Shown one piece after another: positions 7,599-15,019 of a stretch of 64,000 nucleotides of DNA. Both the position numbers and the translations under genes were made by a program. The notes beneath the pieces were generated by a model. That model was not told the origin of the DNA and made no database searches. It saw nothing but the letters and a program-made list of their open reading frames with translations. The stretch covers positions 66,752 through 130,751 of the forward strand of contig DATKZT010000076.1 of the NCBI GenBank assembly GCA_035527845.1. The letters run 5' to 3'. The stretch comes from JAUWKC01 sp035527845. Its GTDB lineage: Bacteria > Planctomycetota > Phycisphaerae > Sedimentisphaerales > Anaerobacaceae. The stretch's first letter is position 1; every line of letters begins with the position of its first letter.

Positions 7599-10241
7599 TT
7601 ATGGGGCTGCTCCGATTGATTGAGCCATGGCAGCCGTCTTGTCGTTGGAGAACTCAGCCGCGTCCCACCGTCCCAGCAGAGCCAGTGCCGCCTTGTCGTA
7701 ATCTTTCTGCTCGCCGTAGGCCCTTGCCAGGACCTTCAAGGCCCTTTGTCTTATCTGCATTGCCGGCTCAGCAGCTAAAAGTCGTGAACATAGAGAGATG
7801 GCTTGCGGATTTCTGGACAGTCTCAGGCAAACATCGGCCAATTCGACAGTGATTTCGTGTGCCTCAGGGCCGGGTTCGGCAAGAGTGAGAGTTTCGGCGA
7901 GGTCTTTATAGGCCAGTTCCAAATCTCCTTTGGCCACGCGGCACCTGGCCAATTCAAGAGATGCTCTGGCTTTCAGGCGGGGCTCAGCCAGATACTGTGC
8001 CGTGTCTCCAAGCGTGGCAACGGCCTTGTTAACTAAACCCATGGAGCGAAGCACAGCCGCCTTGAGCACTAATATCTCTATGTATTCCTGCGGCGGGATT
8101 CGCCGCGACTGCACATTTTCTAATACGTCAAGGGCCTCGACCGGCTGCCCTTGTTGAATGTGTATTTTGACGAGGTCTGATATGGTCTCCAGGTACTGTT
8201 CTTGGGTCAACTGTCCTGCCAATGCGTATTGGAGGGCGTCGCGAGCCTGCTGCGGCTTCTGCAGAGCCAGGCTTGTTTTGCCTAAGAGCAAATAGGCCGA
8301 GCACAGCTCGCTCTCGGCGTGATCTCTGGCGAGGCGGACGTACCGCGTCAGCCATTCGGCCGCACCTTGATAGTCTTTCTGTTCATAAAGGCATCTTCCT
8401 GCTCCGAGGGCGGCGGCGGCCTGGGATTCCGGCGATAGGCAAAGGTTGTAAACCTTTTTATAGAGGCCTCCGGCTTCTTTTTGGAGGCCCGCTTTGACTG
8501 TGACCTCGGCCAGATGTAGACACGCCTCACCGTACAGTTTGCTGTCAGGATATTGCTCAACGAGCTGCTTCAAGTCCTCCCGTGCCCCCGCGTGGTCATG
8601 AAGACTTGCCTTCAGTTTGCTTGAACGCAACATCGCAAGGGGCGCCAAAGATGTGCGCGAGAACCGATTTGCCACTAACTTGTATTCTGCGATTGCATCG
8701 GTCACCTCGCCTCTCTGGGCCTGCAGGACTCCTCGGGCAAAGTGGGCGTTGACGGCGCGCTCATCATCGTGAAATGTGAGCAGGAATCTTTGCCAAATGG
8801 AAAGGGCTTCGTCGGTCAGCCGGGCCACGTATTCTGACAATGAGTAATAACTGGCAAGATCACAAACGCTTACGGTTCGTGTATTATCCAGTTGGGCCAT
8901 CAGGCCGACGCTGCCGGCCGCAGAACTGATGAATTGTTGAGTTGTTGTGCTTGGCATGTACAAGCTCACCGGCCTCCTGCGAACCACGCCCTGCATCTGT
9001 TCGGTTGATCGAGTAACAGCGGGGGCCCAGCGAATCTCGAGACCGGCATTGGCGGCAAATCTTGCCAGCAGCTCTTCGATAGGCGCCCCATTGCAGATTA
9101 CAGACCAGCGAGGCGGACCACCTGCATGCTGGAGCCTTTCAATCTGCGGGCCGAGCAGGCCTTTGTTCAGGTGCGCCCAGCCGGAATTCAGAAGCGAACG
9201 TAGCTGTGCCTCGTTTAGACTGGCGAAGGGATCGGCCCGCGCAGACCATGCTTCTGCGTTTTCGCTCACCCAGAAATCTTCCGGAAGGTCCTTGTCGGCG
9301 TCGCAAAGCGAAAGAACCTTTTTGGTAACTGATTCGCCCGCCAGAAAGTTACAATTACACTCCAGCAAATGTGCCCAATCGCTCTCGCGCTCCGTTGCGC
9401 CGGCCAGCGCAATAGCCTGGTAAGCGTTCATCCGAGCCTTCAAATACTGTTTATTCTCCATCTCCAGCAAGCTCAGATGGTAGTTAGTCAGGGCCCGGAC
9501 CAGCGGTGAACGACTTCTTATTATATTTGCCAGTAAACGACCGGCCCCGTCGTGGTCGCCCGTGTTCATCATGCACATTGCCATTCTTAGCTGAAGAAAG
9601 TCTCTGACCGGTTCTTCCCCCTCTTCTCTCAAAAGATTTTTCAGAATATCCCCACAAACTGCAAAGGCTTTGCCATAATCCTTTTGCGAGAAGAAAGTCT
9701 CCGCAACCCATAAAGACGTCGGTTGCCGTTGCGCCAGTGCGGCTGTCGGCTCTGTGATTGCGCGAGTGGATGCTTCCGGCACTGCCCCTGCGGTGCCTTC
9801 GGCCCGTCGGCTGGATGGCAACGACGGTCTGCCAAGAGGCGCCGGTTCGACAGAACCTGCACCTTGTCGAGGGGGAGATTCCGCTCCAGTATCAGCCCTT
9901 GGCAGCAACGCAGATTTCAGCAATGCGTATACCAGAATTGCCGCTATGCCTAAGATACAGAAGATGAGCACCTTCTCAAGGCTTGAGAAGCGTCTGTTCC
10001 GAATTGCACCTGCATCGGGGCGAATTGAAGCGACAGGACTCTCCGCCGAATCTGCCAGGAGCTTGTAGAATTCTTCGTCTCCGGCAAAAAGATTACGTTC
10101 GGAACGTTCGCTGACAGGCCGCGACGCCGGCGAAGATGTGTCAACCTCCGCCTTGGGTATTTCCTCTCCAAGGCCCTCCCCCTCGGCCGCCGTCTCTGGT
10201 GCATTCTCCTTGAGAATATCTTTTTCGTCCGTTGTTGCCAT
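7599..10241 (-). CDS. Membrane-anchored TPR protein with STN-like module
   Basis: First gene of the motor operon, about 880 residues. Residues 1-90 are charged and probably cytoplasmic; 91-112 form one membrane helix (VLIFCILGIAAILVYALLKS) with Arg before it; the rest should be periplasmic. Residues about 180-350 are TPR-like. About 372-460 resembles an STN/secretin short N-terminal domain (GAPIEELLARFAANAGLEIR ... RPVSLYMPSTTTQQFISSAA ... TVSVCDL). From about 490 to the end are many TPR helices (FARGVLQAQRGEVTDAIAEY, EYPDSKLYGEACLHLAEV and others). ATG at 10241 is preferred; the frame extends upstream to a TTG at 10295. The sigma-54 site at 10347-10362 would start transcription about 95 bases upstream. 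A periplasmic motor scaffold comparable in layout to Campylobacter PflA/PflB is my inference. Confidence 0.82.
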   Translation of the reverse strand: MATTDEKDILKENAPETAAEGEGLGEEIPKAEVDTSSPASRPVSERSERNLFAGDEEFYKLLADSAESPVASIRPDAGAIRNRRFSSLEKVLIFCILGIAAILVYALLKSALLPRADTGAESPPRQGAGSVEPAPLGRPSLPSSRRAEGTAGAVPEASTRAITEPTAALAQRQPTSLWVAETFFSQKDYGKAFAVCGDILKNLLREEGEEPVRDFLQLRMAMCMMNTGDHDGAGRLLANIIRSRSPLVRALTNYHLSLLEMENKQYLKARMNAYQAIALAGATERESDWAHLLECNCNFLAGESVTKKVLSLCDADKDLPEDFWVSENAEAWSARADPFASLNEAQLRSLLNSGWAHLNKGLLGPQIERLQHAGGPPRWSVICNGAPIEELLARFAANAGLEIRWAPAVTRSTEQMQGVVRRRPVSLYMPSTTTQQFISSAAGSVGLMAQLDNTRTVSVCDLASYYSLSEYVARLTDEALSIWQRFLLTFHDDERAVNAHFARGVLQAQRGEVTDAIAEYKLVANRFSRTSLAPLAMLRSSKLKASLHDHAGAREDLKQLVEQYPDSKLYGEACLHLAEVTVKAGLQKEAGGLYKKVYNLCLSPESQAAAALGAGRCLYEQKDYQGAAEWLTRYVRLARDHAESELCSAYLLLGKTSLALQKPQQARDALQYALAGQLTQEQYLETISDLVKIHIQQGQPVEALDVLENVQSRRIPPQEYIEILVLKAAVLRSMGLVNKAVATLGDTAQYLAEPRLKARASLELARCRVAKGDLELAYKDLAETLTLAEPGPEAHEITVELADVCLRLSRNPQAISLCSRLLAAEPAMQIRQRALKVLARAYGEQKDYDKAALALLGRWDAAEFSNDKTAAMAQSIGAAP

Positions 10242-10346
10242 AGTTGCTATTCCGCCCTCAACACTGCATTCCGGGGCGTTTACTCCCCCTTGCAAAATAG
10301 GATGCTCAGAGCCTCAGTACCTTGTTCTCGAATCTTCTATGACAAT

Positions 10347-10362
10347 AGCAATAGGCGTGCCA
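10347..10362 (-). promoter_or_regulatory. Sigma-54 promoter of the TPR-activator-fliLMN-flhA-fliA operon
   Basis: On the minus strand the sequence reads TGGCACGCCTATTGCT, an exact match to the -24/-12 consensus TGGCAC(G)N4-5TTGC with GG and GC ten bases apart. Transcription should start near 10337, about 95 bases before the ATG at 10241. Confidence 0.88.
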
Positions 10363-10650
10363 GAGTCTGCAGTTGGCATCGGGAGGTTGCGATTAACATC
10401 CTCTTTGGCCGGAAACTCGCCTTTTGGGGGCCTCGCCAATTCTCGGAAATGTCAGGATTCTATACGGGCCGATAGATTTTCGGACACAAATCCACAACCG
10501 CAGCACTTGTCATCAGCCGGTAATCAGGCACAGACATAACAAGGGCCGTCAGGAGCGGTTACGACATCTGGAGACCGCGCCGACAAATTACCGTTCATCC
10601 GCTTAATGCGTAGGTGAAACGGTCAGGTCGGGGTCTTGGAGCTATTTCGA

Positions 10651-10732
10651 GAGAAAAATCGTTTGGGCAGAGGCTCAAATTTGGGCACGCGGGGGGAAAT
10701 TTATGCCTCTGGGGCCCCGAACGATTTTTCTC
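10651..10732. terminator. Large hairpin, candidate bidirectional terminator
   Basis: GAGAAAAATCGTTTGGG (10651-10667) is the near-perfect reverse complement of CCCGAACGATTTTTCTC (10716-10732), with one mismatch. The stem continues inward with CAGAGGC and GCCTCTG. A GC-rich stem flanked by A and T runs in both directions lies about 70 bases beyond the stop codon of the activator gene ending at 10801. It may terminate that transcript; a protein-binding or structured-RNA role is also possible. Confidence 0.55.
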
Positions 10733-10800
10733 CGGCGTTCCGAACTCCGAATCCACCTACCCATTATTCGGAAGAGCCAAAATTACTCGCTCAACCCTCA

Positions 10801-12291
10801 TTATGGTGCGGCTGTAATCCGGTGCGTATATGACCCGCACCCTTCCTTGTCCAATTCTTCCGCGACGTCCACAAGCCCGCCTTCCTCTCCCTGCGCTTCT
10901 CCCATCATACGCGAACCCTTCTCAATGTTGTACTGCTTGACCTTCGCGTATAGTGTTGCTCTTGTTATCCCGAGCAGAGCCGCGGCTTGGGTCTTCTGCC
11001 AGCCTGTTTCCTGCAAAGCCCGGGCGATCAGCTCGCGTTCGGCTTTTGCAAGTGAAAAGTCCTTGATGTTATCCTGGCCTGCCGGATGACCGTTCTCAGA
11101 TTGTTCGAAATAGTCAGGCGGGTCGATCATAATGCTGCTTAGCCCGATCTTGTCCGTCGTTTCCAATAGTATTGCCCTGTCAATTACGTTCCGCAGTTCG
11201 CGCACATTTCCCGGCCAATCGTGTTTCTCCAAAGCTTCCATCGCAAGTCTTGTTGGAGATTTTATCTTCGCGGTCTTCTCCGGGCAAATAGCTGATGTTT
11301 TCAGGAAATAGCGCGTCAGCAGGCAAATATCTTCTCTTCGATCGGGTGATCTCAGGGGGGCAATGATGACAGGGCAGATGTTCAGACGATAATAAAGGTC
11401 GCGTCTAAAGCGGTTCGCCCTCGTTTCCCTGTAGAGATTGCGGTTACTCGTGGCTACAATGGTGGCTTTGCACTTGATATCTTTCACACCACCGACCCTG
11501 CGGAATGTCCGCTCCTGAAGAATCCGCAACAGCTTTGTCTGCAGCTCTATGGGCATTTCGCTTATCTCGTCAAGCAGGACAGTCCCGCCGCCGGCAAGTT
11601 CCAGAAGGCCTATCTTCTCACGGTCGGCACCGGTGAAAGAGCCCTTTTCATGGCCGAAAAGCTCGCTCTCCAACAGGTTTGCCGTCAGGGCGGCACAATT
11701 GACGGCCACAAACGGCTCATCTGGATGCCTCAGGGTATGAATTGCCTTGGCCGCCAGCTCTTTGCCGGTGCCCGTCTCGCCCACTATCAGAACCGGATTA
11801 CATCGGCTGGCAGCCACAAGCCTAATCATACCGAGCGTTTTTACAAAGGCCCTGCTGTGCCCGACCATAGAAACAGAGGCTGCATAGTCCTCGGCGAAAA
11901 ACTCGCTCGCGTTCTCTTCAGACTCAATAGTCTCCGGCTTGTTTTCCAAGTCCCGAACGATCCGGCGCAGTTCATTGTAATCGTGTCTTTCCCGCAGGTA
12001 GTCACGGGCCCCCATGCTTACCAGCTCCGCCGACGGGTCCGAGCTATTTTCACCGTCGCCGACTACTATTATGGGTACATCTATTGAGTGCACGGAACTT
12101 AGCCGCAGAAACTCCAGCGTATCAGCACGGTTACACCAGTGATCGAGGAGAATCAGATCCGGATTGACGGCCTCAACAATTTCCAGCGCCTCACTGAGGT
12201 CGTCGGCTGCAAACACTTCCTCGGCAGCCTGCTGAGCTAACTGTTGAATCTTCGAGTCCCTGCTTAAGGCAACAATCTTGCGCAAACTCAT
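10801..12291 (-). CDS. Second sigma-54 activator, NtrC type, atypical receiver
   Basis: A 496-residue enhancer-binding protein. Receiver-like domain at about 1-125, AAA+ domain at about 140-380 with Walker A GETGTGKE and loop GSFTGA (Ser in place of the usual second Ala), and a Fis-type helix-turn-helix at about 435-475 (GWQKTQAAALLGITRATLYA). The receiver keeps the phosphoacceptor Asp (LILLDHWC) but the N-terminal acidic pair is ALSRDSK, the conserved Thr position reads VVGDGEN, and the usual KP motif reads YLRERH. This resembles FleQ/FlrA-type regulators with unconventional receivers. It is monocistronic between two flagellar operons and probably acts as a flagellar activator; no sigma-54 site is seen before it. 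ATG at 12291, no strong ribosome site. Confidence 0.88.
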   Translation of the reverse strand: MSLRKIVALSRDSKIQQLAQQAAEEVFAADDLSEALEIVEAVNPDLILLDHWCNRADTLEFLRLSSVHSIDVPIIVVGDGENSSDPSAELVSMGARDYLRERHDYNELRRIVRDLENKPETIESEENASEFFAEDYAASVSMVGHSRAFVKTLGMIRLVAASRCNPVLIVGETGTGKELAAKAIHTLRHPDEPFVAVNCAALTANLLESELFGHEKGSFTGADREKIGLLELAGGGTVLLDEISEMPIELQTKLLRILQERTFRRVGGVKDIKCKATIVATSNRNLYRETRANRFRRDLYYRLNICPVIIAPLRSPDRREDICLLTRYFLKTSAICPEKTAKIKSPTRLAMEALEKHDWPGNVRELRNVIDRAILLETTDKIGLSSIMIDPPDYFEQSENGHPAGQDNIKDFSLAKAERELIARALQETGWQKTQAAALLGITRATLYAKVKQYNIEKGSRMMGEAQGEEGGLVDVAEELDKEGCGSYTHRITAAP

Positions 12292-12387
12292 CGTTGTTCT
12301 GAACTCTATACGCGAACGTTGTCGGCCACTCTATTCATGTTATGTATATGTCTACTAAGTCGGCGGAAGGTCCGAAACAGCATTAAT

Positions 12388-12409
12388 TTTTTATGGGACC
12401 GCCCCATAA
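12388..12409. repeat. Inverted repeat overlapping first TTTTTATGGGAC copy
   Basis: TTATGGG (12391-12397) and CCCATAA (12403-12409) form a perfect seven-base inverted repeat around a five-base centre. The left arm is part of TTTTTATGGGAC (12388-12399), repeated at 12504-12515. It lies about 100 bases upstream of the activator start, so it could be an operator for that gene. Confidence 0.5.
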
Positions 12410-12503
12410 TACCAGCAGTGCATCATCTCCAAAGATGTAAGAAGACCTCAAGGGGCTGCTAATTGAACATACGAGTCATGCAGGAAGCTCCTGCCTGTAG
12501 GCC

Positions 12504-12515
12504 TTTTTATGGGAC
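12504..12515 (+). repeat. Second TTTTTATGGGAC direct repeat
   Basis: Exact second copy of the 12-mer seen at 12388-12399, 116 bases further on in the same divergent region. Two identical AT/GC-mixed 12-mers in 130 bases suggest a protein-binding site, but the second copy is not palindromic. Confidence 0.4.
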
Positions 12516-12732
12516 GTGTTATCGTCACAGAACAGCCAGGGTAAAACAAGCAAATCCTCTCTGCCCGATTATGCCGGCCGCAGACGGAGAAATCTTCTGC
12601 GACACAGGAAGAATTCTCCGGTTGCTGTCCTTCCGCGCCCACGCACGTCACACCTACATTCGGTTTTGCTGATTGGCTAAAGCCTTATAGGACAAGAAGT
12701 TATGCTTCGGTGAAGCACGTCTGATCCCGGTG

Positions 12733-12748
12733 TGGCACACTAATTGCA
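12733..12748 (+). promoter_or_regulatory. Sigma-54 promoter of the rod/hook operon
   Basis: TGGCACACTAATTGCA matches the -24/-12 element with exact spacing. Transcription should begin near 12759, about 77 bases before the flgD ATG at 12836, which also rules out the upstream in-frame TTG at 12764 as a likely start. Confidence 0.9.
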
Positions 12749-12835
12749 CTCGTCATCTCTTGTTTGGTCGGCGCAGTCCGAGCAAAGCTGCAAAAAACTA
12801 TTAGGTTGTCTGTTTTCATTGGAAAGCGAAAGATT

Positions 12836-13219
12836 ATGAGCACATCGTCAGTAACCGCAGTGGCAAGTGACATCCAGATGGATTACATGAAACTTCTTGT
12901 GACGCAATTGCAGAACCAGAATCCGCTCGAACCGCTCGACAATAACGAAATGGCCTCTCAATTGGCGCAGTTCTCACAGTTGCAGCAGCTCGAAACAATG
13001 AACTCAAGCTTTGTAAAGGTCCTTGCTGCCGCGGAACGCAGCTATGCCAATTCACTGATAGGCAAGCAGGTGTCGTTCGTGGGAACAACGGAGACGGGCG
13101 AGGCAGGCGTCCTGAACGCCACGGTGGAGCAGGTGTACAACGATGTCAACGGCGAAATCCTTTTAGCAGCCGGAAATTACACGCTCGGTTTGGAAGAAGT
13201 CATATCCGTCAAGAATTGA
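12836..13219 (+). CDS. flgD: Hook assembly scaffold FlgD, short form
   Basis: Cap-like scaffold on which hook protein subunits polymerise. The 127-residue product starts at ATG 12836 with GGAAAG upstream. Residues about 10-60 carry the conserved FlgD N-terminal motif (DYMKLLVTQLQNQNPLEPLD and NNEMASQLAQFSQLQQLE). The remainder (IGKQVSFVGTTETGEAG to LGLEEVISVKN) matches the Tudor-like segment. The Ig-like domain of enterobacterial FlgD is absent, as in other short FlgD proteins. First gene after the sigma-54 promoter; flgE follows 39 bases later. Confidence 0.93.
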   Translation: MSTSSVTAVASDIQMDYMKLLVTQLQNQNPLEPLDNNEMASQLAQFSQLQQLETMNSSFVKVLAAAERSYANSLIGKQVSFVGTTETGEAGVLNATVEQVYNDVNGEILLAAGNYTLGLEEVISVKN

Positions 13220-13258
13220 ATCCGGGCAAGAGTCCGATAATTATTAAGGAGAAAAAAA

Positions 13259-14938
13259 ATGAGTTTTGCATTATCAGCGGGCGTCACCGGGCTGCAGGCC
13301 CATCAGAAAATGCTTGATGTGGCAGGCAACAACCTTGCCAATGTCAACACCACCGCATTCAAGGCCAGTCGAATAACATTTGCAGAGCTGCTCAGTGAAA
13401 CCATAAAAAAGGCCTCCCAGCCGACCACCACAGTCGGCGGCACCAACCCCCAGCAGATGGGCAGCGGCGTGGGCGTGGCAGGAATATCGCCAAATATATC
13501 GCAGGGAAATATCGTTAATACGGGCAACCCGCTCGACCTCGCCTTGGAAGGAGAAGGCTATTTCGTCCTGAGTGACGGTTCGCAAAACCTCTACACCCGT
13601 GCCGGCGCCTTCGCCGTTGATGCAAACTCCAACCTGGTTGACCCCACCACAGGCTACCTTGTGCAGCGCATCGGCTCGGTCGGTGAGAGCGACGGCTTCC
13701 AGGTCCCGGGCGACAGCAACATCAAGCTGCCTTTCGACGTCGCCATGGCCGCTAACGCCACATCCGAAGTCAGGGTCGCAGGAAACCTCAGTGCCGACTC
13801 CACCTTTCCCACGCCCCAAACCAACATCCTGACCTCTAATACAACCTATACGGTCGGCGGCGCCACCGCGACCGGCGCCACCGAACTCGATCAGCTTGAC
13901 CAGTTCAGCGGCGCCTTTGGCGCCACCACCACCATCACAGCCTCCGGCTACGACCCGAGCGGCAACGCCCTGTCCGACACCGGCTTGACGGTTACTGGTG
14001 CAACAACCCTCGATGACGTTATCACTCACCTCAATACCAATGTTCTCGACCCCACGGAACAGGTGGCCTCTCTGATTAACGGCAGAATCCGAATAACCGA
14101 TGTGAACAGCGGATACAGCCTGTCCGATATAGGATTGACATTTGCTGACGACGGCACCGCTTCGCTCACAATGCCGGCGTACTTCGAGGTCTCCACCGTC
14201 GGCGGAGAGGAAGTCAAAAACATCAACATCACCGTTTATGACTCCCAGGGAGGAAAGCACGTCCTCTCCGGCGCCTTTGTCCGAACCGACACACCCAATA
14301 CCTGGGATATGGTGCTCACCTCCATCACAGGTGATGTCCAGCAGATAACTCCGGACAATCGGCGAATAAGCGGCATAGAATTCGACGCCACTACCGGCTC
14401 CTACGCCAGCCTGAATTCTGTTATTGGCGATGCCGCGCAATTCGTTGTGGCATTTGCGCACGATACCGCAAACCCGCAAACCATTGCCATGAACCTCGGT
14501 ACGGCCGGTCAATTGGACGGCCTGACTCAATTCGCCGGAAATTCCACCGCCGTGGCAAGAGAGCAGGATGGCTATGAAGCCGGTTCTCTCTCCACCGTCT
14601 CGGTCAATAACGAAGGTATAGTCATTGGCGCTTTCTCGAACGGTATCAAGAAAGACGTTGCTACCATACAAATAGCATTGTTCCAGAACCCGACCGCTCT
14701 CGAAAGCGTCGGCGGTGGTTACTTCAATGCCTCCGCTAACTCGGGCGAGGCCGTGGCCACCCAGGCCCTCACCGGCGGTGCAGGCACTATCCACGGCGGC
14801 GCCCTCGAAAAATCGAACGCGGATGTTGCAACCGAGTTCGTCAACATGATTCAGGCCCAGAACGGCTTCCAGGCAAACGCCAGAACCATCCGCGTCGCCA
14901 ACGATATACTGCGAGAGTTGACCAACCTCATTAGATAA
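13259..14938 (+). CDS. flgE: Flagellar hook protein FlgE
   Basis: Structural subunit of the hook, the universal joint between rod and filament. The 559 residues begin with the rod/hook family signature (LDVAGNNLANVNTTAFKASR) and end with the paired C-terminal helix (NMIQAQNGFQANARTIRVAN). AAGGAG lies 7 bases before ATG 13259. The domain FlgE_D2-type middle is enlarged: a segment at about residues 205-320 (LDQLDQFSGAFG ... INGRIRITDVNSG ... MPAYFEVSTVGG) resembles an insert in FliD of this same window. The surface-exposed middle is rich in Thr, Ser and Asn. Confidence 0.96.
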   Translation: MSFALSAGVTGLQAHQKMLDVAGNNLANVNTTAFKASRITFAELLSETIKKASQPTTTVGGTNPQQMGSGVGVAGISPNISQGNIVNTGNPLDLALEGEGYFVLSDGSQNLYTRAGAFAVDANSNLVDPTTGYLVQRIGSVGESDGFQVPGDSNIKLPFDVAMAANATSEVRVAGNLSADSTFPTPQTNILTSNTTYTVGGATATGATELDQLDQFSGAFGATTTITASGYDPSGNALSDTGLTVTGATTLDDVITHLNTNVLDPTEQVASLINGRIRITDVNSGYSLSDIGLTFADDGTASLTMPAYFEVSTVGGEEVKNINITVYDSQGGKHVLSGAFVRTDTPNTWDMVLTSITGDVQQITPDNRRISGIEFDATTGSYASLNSVIGDAAQFVVAFAHDTANPQTIAMNLGTAGQLDGLTQFAGNSTAVAREQDGYEAGSLSTVSVNNEGIVIGAFSNGIKKDVATIQIALFQNPTALESVGGGYFNASANSGEAVATQALTGGAGTIHGGALEKSNADVATEFVNMIQAQNGFQANARTIRVANDILRELTNLIR

Positions 14939-15019
14939 TGAGCAAATGCAACCGTAGGCCTGAAAGAAAACAAACAAGTATGAAAGTTGGTTCCTGACAT
15001 TTGGCGTTCAATTTGAGAT

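Larger units (their letters stand above)
10242..10800. other. Intergenic region upstream of the motor operon
   Basis: About 560 bases without a convincing gene. It contains the sigma-54 promoter at 10347-10362 facing left and a large inverted repeat at 10651-10732 just beyond the 3' end of the second activator gene. Between them (about 10363-10650) I see no gene and no clear enhancer repeat, although activator sites are expected there. Confidence 0.7.
12292..12835. other. Divergent intergenic region between activator and hook operon
   Basis: About 540 bases between the start of the second activator gene (leftward) and flgD (rightward). It holds a 19-base inverted repeat at 12391-12409, two direct copies of TTTTTATGGGAC (12388 and 12504), and the sigma-54 promoter at 12733-12748. 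Short reading frames here have no coding support. Enhancer sites for the activators would be expected in this interval. Confidence 0.7.

Noticed and set aside
10281..10295. TTG start for the large TPR protein
   Set aside because: The ATG at 10241 begins a normal charged N-terminus; the TTG extension adds 18 unremarkable residues and has no clear ribosome site.
12448..12672. Short overlapping frames of 67-69 residues on both strands upstream of flgD
   Set aside because: No ribosome sites or recognisable sequence; they lie in a control region.
13274..14977. 567-residue open frame antisense to flgE
   Set aside because: It mirrors flgE completely, is Gly/Val/Ala rich as expected from the reverse of a Thr/Asn-rich gene, and has no promoter or ribosome site.
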